Shown here: positions 55,013 to 63,338 of the stretch, piece by piece | Numbering within the stretch: position 1 is the first letter of the stretch | Layout of the letters: each line of letters starts with the position of its first letter | Assembly: GCF_006546655.1 (NCBI RefSeq) | Contig: NZ_VIAQ01000015.1 | Coordinates: 124,001 to 188,000, forward strand | Length of the DNA: 64,000 nucleotides | Direction: 5' to 3' | Origin: Methanolobus vulcani | Lineage (GTDB): Archaea; Halobacteriota; Methanosarcinia; Methanosarcinales; Methanosarcinaceae | The notes under the pieces: model-generated | Database searches by the model: none | What the model was told of the DNA's origin: nothing | Seen by the model: only the letters and a program-made list of their open reading frames with translations | Program-made: the position numbers and the translations under genes

Positions 55013-55957
55013 ATGGTTGACTTAACTGATTTTGCTCTAAACGAAGAATATAAGCGACTTCAATCTATTGGAGACAAGCTTGCTGAAATCGAATCACTGA
55101 TTGACTGGAAACTTTTTCGTCCAATCTTAGAATCAATGTATAAGAATAGAACAGCTTCAGGCGGTAGGCCTGAAGCTGATGTCCTTGTGATGTTAAAAAT
55201 GCTTGTTCTGCAACAATGGCATGGACTTTCTGATGCTGAACTTGAAAGACAATGCATTGATAGAATATCCTTTAGGAAATTTCTGGGATTTCCAGAATAT
55301 GTACCAGACAGTACAACTGTTTGGTCATTCAGGAAAAGAATTTCTGACAACGATAAAGAGAGCAAAATATGGAATGAAATGCAGAGACAACTTGATGTTC
55401 TTGGATTGAAGATCAAAAAGGGGATGATTCAGGATGCCACTTTCATTCATTCCAACCCAGGTCATGCTAAAGCCGATAAGCCCAGAGGAGAAGATGCTAA
55501 TACATCAAGAAGCAAAGATGGAGATTGGGCTAAAAAAGGTGGTAAATCCCATTTTGGATATAAATTCCATACAATTGTAGATAAGGATTATCTACTAATC
55601 AGAAGATTTCAAACAACAACTGCATCAGTGCATGATTCACAAGTTGATCTATCTGAAAAAGGAGAAGTTGTCTATAGGGATAAAGGATACTTTGGAGCAG
55701 CTGCAAAAGGTTTTGCAGCAACAATGCAAAGAGCTGTAAGAGGACATCCATTAGGAATAGCAGATATTCTTAGAAATGAACGGATAAGTGTGCAGAGAGT
55801 CCCATGTGAAAGAGTATATGCAGTAACAAAAGAAGTGTTCAAAGCAGGAAAAGTGCTTGTTACAACTGTAGAAAGAGTGAATGTAAAAATGTTAATGACG
55901 GCTTTTTCTTTTAACTTGCATCAATTGAGGACGCTAAAAAAGAAAGGAACTATTTAG
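55013..55957 (+). mobile_element. IS5-family transposase
   Basis: 314-residue DDE transposase. An N-terminal DUF772-type region (YKNRTASGGRPEADVLVMLKMLVLQQWHGLSDAELERQCIDRISFRKFLGF) is followed by MIQDATFI (first Asp), VYRDKGYFG (second Asp) and CERVYAVTK (Glu). Full length and apparently intact. A strong nine-pair hairpin follows directly. I could not find convincing terminal inverted repeats or target duplications on either side, so the element ends are undefined. Confidence 0.88.
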
Positions 55958-55976
55958 GATAGCGGATGCTATCCTA
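55955..55976 (+). terminator. Hairpin at the transposase stop
   Basis: Perfect nine-pair stem TAGGATAGC / GCTATCCTA with a GGAT loop, starting in the TAG stop codon. No long T tract follows; it may stop transcription or be the subterminal part of the element end. Confidence 0.6.
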
Positions 55977-56099
55977 GATAATCACGAAAATAAGGGAAAA
56001 AGAGCAAAATCCAGAAAATGTAGTATGAATTTAGGTCAGAATTATCTAATGACTTAAAAAATACAGGGTTAATCTGAATCCTCTATATGATTGGATTAT

Positions 56100-56330
56100 T
56101 GAAGGAATTGATGTTACATGTCCAAAGAAACCCCATAATAAAGTCTCAGCCCAACGTTAATGATGTTGATTCTTGCTTCATACCTCGCCCTAGCGGGCAC
56201 AAGTCCACAAGCTCACCCCACCTGAGCGGCGGTGCATAATGCCATATTCTTAATATTCAAAGCAGCATTCAAGTCCCTGTCATGAACAGTACCACACTCA
56301 GGACATGACCATTCACGAACACTTAGGGGC
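56100..56330 (-). ncRNA. Probable omega RNA/right end of the TnpB element
   Basis: TnpB guide RNAs overlap the 3' end of tnpB and run to the right end of the element. Here the sequence past the stop holds a small hairpin GCCC-TAGC-GGGC (56187-56198) like those at IS605-group right ends. The exact limits and guide cannot be set by eye. Confidence 0.35.
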
Positions 56331-57340
56331 ATATTCTCTTTTTTATAACCACAATTGCTGCATGTCTTACTGCTTGGTTCAAATTTATCTATTCTCAGAA
56401 CGGTTTTACCGTTCCATTCTGCTTTATATTCAAGTTGCTTGCCAAACTCAAACCATGATACATCACTGATTGCTTGTGCAAGATGATGGTTCTGCTGCAT
56501 ATCCCTAATATTCAAATCTTCAATAGCTACCGCTTGGTTCTCGCTTATGAGCCTGTGTGACACTTTATGCAGAAAATCACGTCTTTGGTTTGCTATCTTT
56601 TCGTGAAGTCTGGCAAGTTGCTGTACTGCTTTCTTTCTATTGTTTGAGCCCTTCTTTTTTCTAGAAAGTCTACGATTCAAGACCTTCACACGTTCAATAT
56701 TTTTCAGAAGGTGTTTTGGGTTATCGATCTTCTCACCGTTTGACAGGGTGGCAAAGTGAGTCAGACCAACATCTATACCGATAGTTGAATCTGCGTCATA
56801 TGGTTGTTTTGCAGGCGTTTCTAACCCATCATGAACTGTAATGGAGACAAAGTATTTCCCTGCATTCCGTGATATTGTAATTGTTTTAGGAGTACCTCCA
56901 AATGTCCTGTGGTACCGGCATTCTACGTTGCCTATTTTAGGTAGTTTTAGATATCCTGCATCGAAATCTACTGTGTACCCCTGATGAAACTGGAATGATT
57001 GTCTCGCATTTTTCTTTGACTTGAATCGAGGGAACCCTGAAAAATGTGGATCCTTCTTTAGTTCCCTGAAGAAATTATCATATGCTATATCCAGATTAAT
57101 CAGGGTACGAATCAGAGGTATCGACATTACTTCTTTCAACCACAGATGCTCATGCTTAAGTTCGTGTACCATCTTAAGCTCAAGTTCATAATGTGAAAGT
57201 GACTGCCTTGTTTTCTCATAACAAAATATCTTAGTTTGAAGTCCCCAATTATAGATAAACCTACATGCATTAAATTGCTTCTCGAAGAACTCTTTCTGTT
57301 CTTTTGTTGGGTACAGGCGGTACTTGTAGGCTTTCAACAT
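56213..57340 (-). mobile_element. tnpB: IS200/IS605-group TnpB RNA-guided nuclease
   Basis: 375 residues from ATG 57340 (MLKAYKYRLYPTKEQKEFF). N-terminal helix-turn-helix/OrfB region, RuvC catalytic set complete (Asp in GIDVGLTHFA, Glu in AIEDLNIRD, Asp in HDRDLNAALNI), and a zinc ribbon CSNCGYKK / CPECGTVHD. No TnpA transposase accompanies it. The frame is open for 82 codons further upstream without TnpB features, so that part is excluded. It lies immediately before the first cdc48 leader copy. Likely cuts DNA at the donor site or acts as a regulator. Confidence 0.9.
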
Positions 57341-57617
57341 TTTTACAAACTCATCTAAAATATTCTGTTTTCTTTTCCCATTTGCAGTTAGAACATATAT
57401 GTCTATGTGTCCGGTGAGATTTCCTGACGACCAGACGAACACAGCGAGGGTAAGGCTTTGGATTTTCCAAATGATTAGCAACAAGGCAAAGACTATATCC
57501 TTTTTGTTTTGCAATTTCCCGAAGATAGGCCAGCTTTCCCATGTTGCTTGCCGAGGTAATCTTCCTGCTAATCCTTTCTTCTCCATGGGTCATAAGGATG
57601 TAACCTGCTTTTCGTCC

Positions 57618-57771
57618 ACTCCCGAAAACCCCAGAAACGTTAAATCATACTTCTGCTGAATATATTATAAATGAAGACCATCGATTCCGTAATTACAGGA
57701 TACCCTGAGGTGACAGCTTGAGTGAAGAGATCACTATAAAAGTAGGTCAGGCTTATCCAAGGGATGCGGGC
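57618..57771 (+). repeat. cdc48 leader copy A (with 18 codons of cdc48)
   Basis: 154 bases aligned without gaps to 60926-61079 with about 13 differences by eye. Includes the TATA element TATTATAAAT, the palindrome GTAATTAC, the ribosome site GAGGTGA and the first 18 codons of cdc48. Confidence 0.92.
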
Positions 57772-57786
57772 TGCTTGTTAAACTGA
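57718..57786 (+). pseudogene. Truncated cdc48 5' fragment (22 codons)
   Basis: TTG start with GAGGTGA, then 18 codons identical to Cdc48 except Val7 to Ile, ending at the DAG tripeptide. After that the sequence diverges and reaches TGA four codons later. The promoter and ribosome site in front look intact, so a 22-residue peptide could be made. Best read as the scar of an insertion or duplication. Confidence 0.85.
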
Positions 57787-57837
57787 AAAAAGAGATGGCA
57801 TTTCTTAGGTTTTTGTGAATCATATTTTCTTTAATAT

Positions 57838-58006
57838 GGTACGTTACCTACTTTGTGTATCATGTATGTTACACTAAATCCGTTGTGTACCATATAACCT
57901 CAAATTTGGTACGCTACCTATTTTGTGTATCATTCATGTTACACTAACTCATTTGTGCATCATAGAGATTCAAATTTGGTATGCTACTTGTTTACCCATA
58001 TAGATA
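57838..58006. repeat. 70-bp tandem repeats
   Basis: Units start at GGTACGTTAC (57838), GGTACGCTAC (57908) and GGTATGCTAC (57978, partial): an exact 70-base period, 2.4 copies. Within each unit the motif TTGTGTAYCAT occurs twice, 30 and 40 bases apart, so it appears four times. They lie between cdc48 copy A and the end of the Fic gene. Confidence 0.85.
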
Positions 58007-59110
58007 TCATACGTCTTCAGTGATATCCATCAGCCTTCTAAAAGAATAAACTGCAGGCCGCCTACCACTGCCTTGACGGATTGTGGTAATTATGTCATTA
58101 TTAGACATTTCTTTTAATATACGTACAGCAGTCATTTTTGGAATAGCTGAATTATTCGTAAACATTGTTGTATTAAATATCGGTGTTGAAAAAATAGTGT
58201 CTATTGCAGAGATCGAATACTGTGAACGAGTAATCTCCGGGACTGTTTCTTTCATTTCATTATAAAGATGAAGAATTTTACTCGCTTTGTCGCAGTTATC
58301 CTGTGACTGCTCATTCAATGCGGTTAGAAAAAAAGATATCCAACTGTTCCAATCTTCATTTTCAGAAATACCCTGAAGTGCATCGTAATAAGCATCCCTG
58401 TTCTTTTCAAGGTAGGAACTCAAATAAAAAGCAGGTTTTGATATCAAACCTTTTGAATAAAGTATAAGAGGAATTAGCATTCTTCCAATCCTGCCATTAC
58501 CATCTCTAAATGGATGAATTAGTTCAAATTGTCCCTTTAAAACAGCAAGCTGGACTAGAGGGTCTTTATCGTCACTATGGAGATAATTCTCCCATTCAGA
58601 AAGTGCATCTGGAATTCTGGTTGAGCTTGGTGGTATGAAAGTAGCTTCTTCTATCGGTGAGCCCGGGGAAGCTATATAATTTTGAATGCGTCTGATGTCA
58701 CCAGGTTCTTTATCTCTTCCGCGCACGTTCGTGAGTAAGATCTTGTGAAGTGTACGGATCATGTTAAAATGAATTGGTTTTTCTTCTAACAATGATTCAG
58801 CTCTTAAAAGTGCTTTACGATAATTAAGAACCTCATGTATATCATCTCTTCTTTCAAAAAGCCCTGTTTCGTTAGGATCAGCTTCGTATTCAAATACATC
58901 TTCAACAGAAGCCTGTGTTCCTTCTATTCTTGAAGAAGAGACCGCTTCCTTTGTAATAAGGGGTGAAAGAAGGACATTTGGATTTACGATTCCTCGCATG
59001 ATTCCATCGTATCTTGCAAGTGAAGCATTTGCTTTTCCTATTAAACTGACATGTGCAGCCCAGTCGATACAGTCTAATGGTAGTTCCATGGGCTCATAAG
59101 GTTCCAGCAT
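58007..59110 (-). CDS. Fic-family protein (AMP transferase) with winged helix
   Basis: 367 residues. Fic motif HPFRDGNGRIGR at 199-210 is complete (catalytic His199). The N-terminal inhibitory helix motif SSSRIEG at 58-64 with Glu63 marks a self-inhibited class II Fic. Flap region before the motif and a C-terminal winged-helix-like domain (from about 285, MTAVRILKEMSNNDIITTIRQGSGRRPAVYSF) are present. It transfers AMP to a target protein, or removes it. It sits between two copies of the cdc48 leader. Confidence 0.9.
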   Translation of the reverse strand: MLEPYEPMELPLDCIDWAAHVSLIGKANASLARYDGIMRGIVNPNVLLSPLITKEAVSSSRIEGTQASVEDVFEYEADPNETGLFERRDDIHEVLNYRKALLRAESLLEEKPIHFNMIRTLHKILLTNVRGRDKEPGDIRRIQNYIASPGSPIEEATFIPPSSTRIPDALSEWENYLHSDDKDPLVQLAVLKGQFELIHPFRDGNGRIGRMLIPLILYSKGLISKPAFYLSSYLEKNRDAYYDALQGISENEDWNSWISFFLTALNEQSQDNCDKASKILHLYNEMKETVPEITRSQYSISAIDTIFSTPIFNTTMFTNNSAIPKMTAVRILKEMSNNDIITTIRQGSGRRPAVYSFRRLMDITEDV

Positions 59111-59215
59111 TGTGAATCACGCACATCTTTATTATCTTATAATTTATTAAAGTTAGTAATTGTCCGGATTATTTTACAGAATGTCTTTTTCTTTGTCAAA
59201 TGCTAAAATCTTCGA

Positions 59216-59322
59216 CTCCTCCCCGAAAACCCCATAAACCGTTAAGCCACATCTCTACTGAACACATAAATAAACAAAGATTCTGGATTCCATTATTACA
59301 GGAATCCATGACCTAACAGCTC
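59216..59322 (+). repeat. cdc48 leader copy B, decayed
   Basis: About 107 bases aligning to the upstream part of copies A and C (CCCCGAAAACCCCA, ATTACAGGA, AACAGCT). It ends just at the cdc48 start codon. The TATA element and ribosome site have drifted. Its 5' end is closer to copy A than to C. Confidence 0.75.
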
Positions 59323-60067
59323 ATTCATTCTTCTGTAAAATGAAGAACGTATAACCATATTCGTCCGGGTACACTCTGAAGAGCTTAATCTCTCTTCTGT
59401 TAAACTCAAGTATCATTTCTGCCTCGGTGTTTCCTTTATAGTTATCACTGATTTTATCGACTCTTTTTTCCAGATTGGCGTAAAAATCATACCATGTAGA
59501 AGCTGGCAGTTTAAAGCTGTCAATGAGATCATATCCTACTGCCATGATAACTTTTTCAGTATCAGCTATGCTCTTGATATCAGGATAACAATCCTGCCAG
59601 AATTGAACTACTTCCGAAGAAGGCTCATCCGTGAACCATGTACTTTCTGTCAGTGCCACGTAACCTCCTTCCTTTAGAAACTGTTTCCAGTAGCTAAGTC
59701 CTTTTTCAAAACCAATGACAAAAATGGAGCCCTCTGCCCAGATAACATCAAATTCCCCGTTTTCAAACGGAAGATCGTCCATAGAAGCACAAACTGTGCT
59801 AATCCTGTCATCAACTCCTTCTTTAACTGCATTTTCCATCAGTTTATCCAGAAAAGGCTGGTAAATGTCAGTTGCAGTGATGTGACATTCCTTGCAGATC
59901 TTCGCAAGGTGTATTGTCTGCATACCCACACCACAACCAATGTCAAGGATCTTAGTGCCTGCAGGGAGGGAAGAAAGCAAATTAAAGGCTTTTTCAGTAC
60001 ATTCATTACTGCCGGGTCCCTGTCTGGGTAACCCGTCAAAAATCTCAAAAATTGGTGATTCTGCCAT
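59321..60067 (-). CDS. Class I SAM-dependent methyltransferase
   Basis: 248 residues. SAM site ILDIGCGVGMQTIHLA, acidic ITATDIYQP, SMDDLPFENGEFDVIWAEG, FLKEGGYVALTES. Related to a family of small-molecule methyltransferases. Its stop codon lies at the edge of cdc48 leader copy B. It forms a pair with the acetyltransferase 113 bp upstream, inside the island. Confidence 0.85.
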   Translation of the reverse strand: MAESPIFEIFDGLPRQGPGSNECTEKAFNLLSSLPAGTKILDIGCGVGMQTIHLAKICKECHITATDIYQPFLDKLMENAVKEGVDDRISTVCASMDDLPFENGEFDVIWAEGSIFVIGFEKGLSYWKQFLKEGGYVALTESTWFTDEPSSEVVQFWQDCYPDIKSIADTEKVIMAVGYDLIDSFKLPASTWYDFYANLEKRVDKISDNYKGNTEAEMILEFNRREIKLFRVYPDEYGYTFFILQKNE

Positions 60068-60180
60068 AAAACTCTCACAGAGATAATTGATTAAATCTGT
60101 TGTGGTATCCTGACAGTGAGTACGTATTCATCAATATTTTCCTTAAAATTCTTCAAGCTTCTCTCAGTTAGGATTCCGGT

Positions 60181-60771
60181 TTAATCATATTTGCTTCTCA
60201 ATATCTCCAACTTCTCTTCTGAAATATCCTCGGTGGTCAAACCAAAAAGTAGTCTGTCATGCCATTTACCATTTTTCGACCAATATCTCTTTTGTTGTCC
60301 CTCTGGCTTAAAACCTGCTTTGATCATTGTTTTTTCAGAACCAATATTTCCTTCTGCACAATCCCCCGTGATTCTGAATGCGCTAAGTACACTAAAAGCA
60401 AAATATGTCAGAAACTCACAAGCAGCACTGCCATACCCTTTTCTCCATTGAGTGTCATCGATCTGATATCCTATGAGATAGTTTCCATTTGTGAATTCTA
60501 TTGGTAACAATGCACATTGGCCAATAAACACACCCGAATCCTTTTCCCTGATTGTGAATACATGCATATCCGGTATATTGTTCGCTTTTAATGATTCACT
60601 GATCGAATTGATCAATGGTGAAAAATAAGCTAATGTATCCTCTTCTTTGTTTGGTCCGAAAAACAGATATTCACATACATTCTGTTTTGCGAGCATCGAT
60701 GCTATATCACTTAAGTCTGCTTCTGTACAATAGCTATAAACAATATTACCGCAGTTCCATTTTCGCTTCAT
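60181..60771 (-). CDS. GNAT acetyltransferase
   Basis: 196 residues, Acetyltransf_3/RimL type: IGYQIDDTQWRKGYGSAACEFL (acetyl-CoA loop), GDCAEGNIGSEKTMIKAGFKPEGQQK. Substrate unknown. Same direction as the methyltransferase that follows; both lie between cdc48 leader copies B and C. Confidence 0.82.
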   Translation of the reverse strand: MKRKWNCGNIVYSYCTEADLSDIASMLAKQNVCEYLFFGPNKEEDTLAYFSPLINSISESLKANNIPDMHVFTIREKDSGVFIGQCALLPIEFTNGNYLIGYQIDDTQWRKGYGSAACEFLTYFAFSVLSAFRITGDCAEGNIGSEKTMIKAGFKPEGQQKRYWSKNGKWHDRLLFGLTTEDISEEKLEILRSKYD

Positions 60772-60925
60772 TTTTGCCCACCAATTTAAAAATCATTCCG
60801 CATTTTTTATTGTGAGTTATAGAGGGATATGACTTGCTTTTAATAAAGTGCTCGTTTTCTTAGATCTGATACATTTTCAGAAAATTCCTGATCATTTGAT
60901 AACTACGAATTATGTATTGCTTCAC

Positions 60926-61079
60926 ACTCCTGAAAATCCCAGAAACGTTAAATCATACCTCTGCTGAATATATTATAAATGAAGATCATTGATACCGTAA
61001 TTACAGGAAACTCAGAGGTGATAGCTTGAGTGAAGAGATTACTGTAAAAGTAGGTCAGGCTTATCCAAGGGATGCAGGC
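60926..61079 (+). repeat. cdc48 leader copy C, functional
   Basis: The in-place promoter, leader and first 18 codons of cdc48, matched by copies A (57618) and B (59216). Confidence 0.92.
60968..60980 (+). promoter_or_regulatory. TATA box of cdc48
   Basis: TATATTATAAATG, placing the start near 61000 in the palindrome GTAATTAC; the leader is about 25 bases with GAGGTGAT ahead of the TTG start. Confidence 0.6.
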
Positions 61080-63257
61080 AGGGGAATTGCCAGGCTCGAT
61101 AAGACTCTCATGCAGAAGGTCGGTGCTATAAGTGGCGATATAATCGAGATCAAGAGCAAGGAGAAATGCTACGCAATAGTCTGGCCGGGCTATCTAGAAG
61201 ATGCAGGCAAGGACATAGTACGCATAGACGGCAACCTGCGTAATAACGCCAAAGTTGGTATCGATGATTCAGTGACACTCAAAAAAGTGCAGGTCGTGGA
61301 AGCAGAAGCTCTCACCCTTGCACCAACCAGGGAAACCCACCTCGTGGGCGGAGCACGTTTCATACTCAGGATTCTGGAAGGCCGTCCGGTTGCAAAAGGA
61401 CAGAACATCCGTGTCGAGACAGTGAACAACCCTATCTCTTTTGTCGTACTCTCTACCAAGCCATCGGGTCCGGTGGTAGTGACCCGCAACACCCAGATAA
61501 ATCTGCGTGAGAAAGCAGCCATAGCAGAATCAGCTGCAGGTCAGGTCACGTATGAGGACATCGGAGGTCTGCAGCGTGAACTCGGACTTGTGCGTGAGAT
61601 GATAGAACTCCCGCTAAAGCACCCGGAACTATTCAACAAACTTGGCGTCGACCCTCCAAAAGGAGTCTTGCTCTTCGGTCCTCCCGGAACCGGAAAGACT
61701 ATGATAGCAAGGGCAGTTGCCAGCGAAACCGATGCCAATTTCATATCCGTAAGCGGACCTGAGATAGTTTCCAAATACTACGGTGAAAGCGAGCAGAAGC
61801 TCCGTGAGATATTCGAGGAAGCCCAGCGTAACGCCCCAACTATCATTTTCGTTGATGAGATAGATTCCATAGCTCCAAAACGAGATGAGGTAGTCGGGGA
61901 AATGGAGCGCAGAATAGTTGCTCAGCTACTCTCACTCATGGACGGACTTGCATCCAGAGGCAAGGTCATAGTCATAGCAGCCACCAACCGCCCCAATTCT
62001 ATTGATGAAGCCCTGCGTCGTGGAGGAAGATTTGACCGTGAGATAGAGGTCGGAATCCCGGATTCAGACGGAAGGCTGCAAATCCTCTATGTTCATACAA
62101 GGGGGATGCCTCTTGAAAAAGACTTGGAGCTAAAGGAAATAGCCGCAGTAACCCACGGTTTTGTAGGTGCTGACCTATCATCCCTGTGTAAAGAGGCTGC
62201 AATGCACGCCCTCAGGAGATTGCTCCCTGAACTTAAGATTGATGACGTTGAAGACGAAATTCCGCCGGAGTTCATGGAAAAGCTGGAAGTCACCAGAAAG
62301 GACTTCGATGAAGCTCTGAAAAATATCGAGCCATCGGCCATGCGTGAGGTTTTCGTGGAAGTCCCTCATGTGAAATGGGATGACATCGGCGGCCTTGATG
62401 GAGCAAAACAGGAACTTGCAGAAGCAGTAGAATGGCCTCTGAAATATCCTGCCCTCTTTGAAACCGTGAACACAAAACCACCAAGGGGAATCATGCTCTT
62501 TGGTCCTCCGGGAACCGGAAAGACCATGCTCGCAAAAGCTGTTGCAACAGAAAGTGAGGCAAACTTCATCAGTATCAAAGGACCGGAACTCCTCAGCCGC
62601 TACGTTGGAGAATCCGAACGTGCAGTGCGTGAAACTTTCCGCAAGGCAAGGCAGGCTGCACCAACAATAGTATTCTTCGATGAGATTGATTCAATGGCAT
62701 CAGAACGTGGTTCAAGTACCGATGCACATGCAACCGAACGTGTTGTAAGCCAGATTCTCACAGAGATAGATGGTGTTGAGGAACTCAAGGACGTAGTGAT
62801 AATCGCAGCCACTAACCGTCCTGATATTGTAGATCCTGCGCTTCTGCGCCCAGGAAGATTCGACCGCCTGATATACGTCCGTCCTCCTGACAAACAGAGC
62901 CGCGAAAAGATATTCAATATCCACCTTGCCGATAAGCCGCTTGCAAAAGACGTGGACGTGGAAGAGCTTGCAGAAATTACAGAAGGTTACGTTGGTGCTG
63001 ACCTCGAGTCCATCTGTCGTGAAGCTTCAATGCTGGCTCTGCGTGAAGTAATCACTCCGGGTCTCAGTCAGGAAGAAGCTCTGAAAAAAGCAGAAGGTAT
63101 CAAGATTACATATGATCATTTTCTCAAAGCCAAAAGTCGTGTGAAGCCAACAACATCTCGCAGCGCCATGACATTCTACGAGCAGGCTGCTGAATCATTT
63201 GCCAGGTATGCTGCAAACGAGGAAGAAAAGGATATTGATGAAAGGGCGTATCAGTAA
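61026..63257 (+). CDS. cdc48: Cdc48/VAT AAA+ ATPase
   Basis: 743-residue hexameric unfoldase, archaeal p97 homologue that feeds proteins to the proteasome. N-domain at 1-175 (double-psi barrel, [19 protein letters not shown]), D1 Walker A GPPGTGKT 218-225 and Walker B IIFVDEID about 273-280, D2 Walker A 493-500 and Walker B IVFFDEID. Arginine fingers and C-terminal helices are present. TTG start with perfect ribosome site GAGGTGAT three bases ahead. Its 5' region is repeated twice upstream. Confidence 0.96.
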   Translation: MSEEITVKVGQAYPRDAGRGIARLDKTLMQKVGAISGDIIEIKSKEKCYAIVWPGYLEDAGKDIVRIDGNLRNNAKVGIDDSVTLKKVQVVEAEALTLAPTRETHLVGGARFILRILEGRPVAKGQNIRVETVNNPISFVVLSTKPSGPVVVTRNTQINLREKAAIAESAAGQVTYEDIGGLQRELGLVREMIELPLKHPELFNKLGVDPPKGVLLFGPPGTGKTMIARAVASETDANFISVSGPEIVSKYYGESEQKLREIFEEAQRNAPTIIFVDEIDSIAPKRDEVVGEMERRIVAQLLSLMDGLASRGKVIVIAATNRPNSIDEALRRGGRFDREIEVGIPDSDGRLQILYVHTRGMPLEKDLELKEIAAVTHGFVGADLSSLCKEAAMHALRRLLPELKIDDVEDEIPPEFMEKLEVTRKDFDEALKNIEPSAMREVFVEVPHVKWDDIGGLDGAKQELAEAVEWPLKYPALFETVNTKPPRGIMLFGPPGTGKTMLAKAVATESEANFISIKGPELLSRYVGESERAVRETFRKARQAAPTIVFFDEIDSMASERGSSTDAHATERVVSQILTEIDGVEELKDVVIIAATNRPDIVDPALLRPGRFDRLIYVRPPDKQSREKIFNIHLADKPLAKDVDVEELAEITEGYVGADLESICREASMLALREVITPGLSQEEALKKAEGIKITYDHFLKAKSRVKPTTSRSAMTFYEQAAESFARYAANEEEKDIDERAYQ

Positions 63258-63305
63258 GGAATCAACAAGAAAAGAAGTCAAATATATTAATTAAATTAAA
63301 AAAAA

Positions 63306-63338
63306 TCAAAAAACAAAAAGGGACAATCAGAGTCCCTT
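63306..63338 (-). terminator. Hairpin terminator of the downstream chemoreceptor
   Basis: Seven-pair stem AAGGGAC / GTCCCTT with a seven-base loop (63318-63338) covering the stop codon, followed on the minus strand by TTTGTTTTTTGATTTTTTTT. May act for the convergent cdc48 too. Confidence 0.78.

Noticed and set aside
54880-56050. Terminal inverted repeats of the IS5 element
   Set aside because: Compared both flanks; only short chance matches such as ATAGAG were found.
56070-56160. Short open stretch (NPLYDWIIEGIDVTC ...) between the transposase and tnpB
   Set aside because: No start codon or full domain; perhaps a gene remnant but not supportable.
57341-57593. Open frames upstream of TnpB in two frames
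   Set aside because: Neither shows TnpA, resolvase or other recognisable features; likely the non-coding left part of the element or debris.
57838-58006. CRISPR array
   Set aside because: The 70-bp units are contiguous repeats with no variable spacers and no cas genes nearby.
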